Shown here in pieces: positions 63,474 to 64,000 of a stretch of DNA of 64,000 nucleotides; the first letter of the stretch is position 1, and every line of letters starts with the position of its first letter. Made by a program: the position numbers and the translations under genes. Origin of the DNA: Bacteroidota bacterium (GTDB lineage: Bacteria > Bacteroidota > Bacteroidia > Bacteroidales > JAAUTT01); assembly GCA_030706405.1 (NCBI GenBank), contig JAUZOO010000009.1:124001-188000 (forward strand). Direction: 5' to 3'. Under the pieces are notes generated by a model that was not told the origin of the DNA, searched no databases, and saw nothing but the letters and a program-made list of their open reading frames with translations.

Positions 63474-64000
63474 CTAGGAATCCTTTTTCCACCAAAGGTT
63501 ATCGAAATAAATATAACCATCGGTTGAGGATTGCCAATAAGTTTCGCTACCGCCACGGAAAGTCATAAACCAAAGCGAGTTGATTAACCTTTTAGCATCG
63601 TTGGTAGTCCAGCGGATAGCCTGGTTAAGAATGGTGGTTCCATTAATTTTAATGGTAACCCAGCCATCTTTGTTACTACCGGTGTTGCTTTGGGCGAACA
63701 TATATACGGTGTACCACTGTGACCGGTTAATGCTTCCCGAAGATGGGTAAGATTTGCCGAAATTGTCACCGTATTGTCCGGGCTGATCCTTATAATATAC
63801 ATAAGGGTGGAAATAAACACGGTTACTATCATCCTGATACCACATGATGCGCAAGCTGCCACCATTGCCATCCCATGCAGGATCGCCGCCGGCATTGCCA
63901 TCACCGATTCCGAATCCAAAACCAACCTTACCACCACGACTCCAATCAAATTGGCTATGGTATTTAACATCAAAGGTAAGTTCGTATTGTTGTCCGTCCG
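63474..64000 (-). CDS. Polysaccharide lyase 14-like protein, N-terminus outside window
   Basis: The frame is open from the window edge to TAG at 63474-63476, so about 175 C-terminal residues are visible. There is no start here, and internal ATG or TTG codons should not be taken as one. The pattern Y-E-L-T-F-D-V-K-Y, F-D-W-S-R-G-G-K-V-G-F, then W-Y-T-V-Y-M-F, N-K-D-G-W-V-T-I-K-I-N-G and F-M-T-F-R-G-G-S is a jelly-roll like PL14 alginate or glucuronan lyases. The C-terminal Y-I-Y-F-D-N-L-W-W is typical. It probably acts on a uronate-containing glycan outside the inner membrane. Confidence 0.75.
   Translation of the reverse strand, partial: DGQQYELTFDVKYHSQFDWSRGGKVGFGFGIGDGNAGGDPAWDGNGGSLRIMWYQDDSNRVYFHPYVYYKDQPGQYGDNFGKSYPSSGSINRSQWYTVYMFAQSNTGSNKDGWVTIKINGTTILNQAIRWTTNDAKRLINSLWFMTFRGGSETYWQSSTDGYIYFDNLWWKKDS

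Overview
The window looks like chromosomal DNA from a member of the Bacteroidota, most likely the order Bacteroidales. The DNA is AT-rich. Many genes are preceded by the Bacteroidota -7 element TAnnTTTG, in three cases with a TTG or TTTG element about 17-20 bases further upstream. Coding content fits: a short primary sigma factor without region 1.1, a six-domain ribosomal protein S1 with an acidic N-terminus, an extended signal peptidase I, a GH57/CBM48 glycogen pair, DPP4 and M13 exopeptidases, a TerB-ABCG transporter and a SiaB/SiaC pair. No tRNA, rRNA, CRISPR array, insertion sequence or prophage was seen.

Layout. 1-6.4 kb: TPR proteins, an Hpt-STAS signalling pair, a glycogen-related GH57/CBM48 operon, an orphan P-II protein and YjbQ. 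6.5-12.8 kb: a very tight minus-strand operon (ugd, UDP-xylose synthase, rfbA, rfbC, rfbD, phosphohexomutase) that makes nucleotide sugars for surface polysaccharide. 13-20.3 kb: a response regulator, rpsA-STAS-rnz, guaA, pnuC and an rRNA methyltransferase. 20.4-24.5 kb: SiaB-SiaC opposite a large TerB-ABCG transporter. 24.7-35.2 kb: DPP4, thrS-infC-rpmI-rplT, dapB-lepB, htrA and rpoD. 35.3-40 kb: M13 peptidase, a PKD lipoprotein and a lone araA. 40-46 kb is the most accessory-like stretch: two unrecognised genes, a cluster of related palindromes, a heptamer tandem repeat, a Tat-exported GH28-like protein and a PHP-domain lipoprotein. 46-55 kb: thioredoxin, lpdA, a metal exporter, a patatin-barrel protein, a HepT/MntA toxin-antitoxin pair, a VIT-family transporter and hrpB. 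55.5-58 kb: a selenium operon for 2-selenouridine in tRNA (mnmH-selD-DsrE protein). 58-64 kb: truA, a 28-residue membrane peptide, dinB, two unrecognised genes, a 42-base tandem repeat, an outer-membrane barrel and a PL14-like lyase cut by the window end.

Functional threads: (i) the phosphohexomutase and the nucleotide-sugar enzymes are one transcription unit; (ii) Hpt, two STAS proteins, a lone receiver and SiaB/SiaC are parts of phosphorelay or partner-switching circuits whose other members are not in the window; (iii) many genes end in long, often perfect inverted repeats that act as terminators, some starting inside the coding sequence and some shared by convergent genes.

No single undescribed system stands out. 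The best leads are the palindrome cluster beside an unknown gene (41.9-42.2 kb), the 42-base repeat (62.2-62.4 kb), the palindrome-controlled SiaB/SiaC locus, the 28-residue peptide, and two glycosidase homologues with altered catalytic residues.
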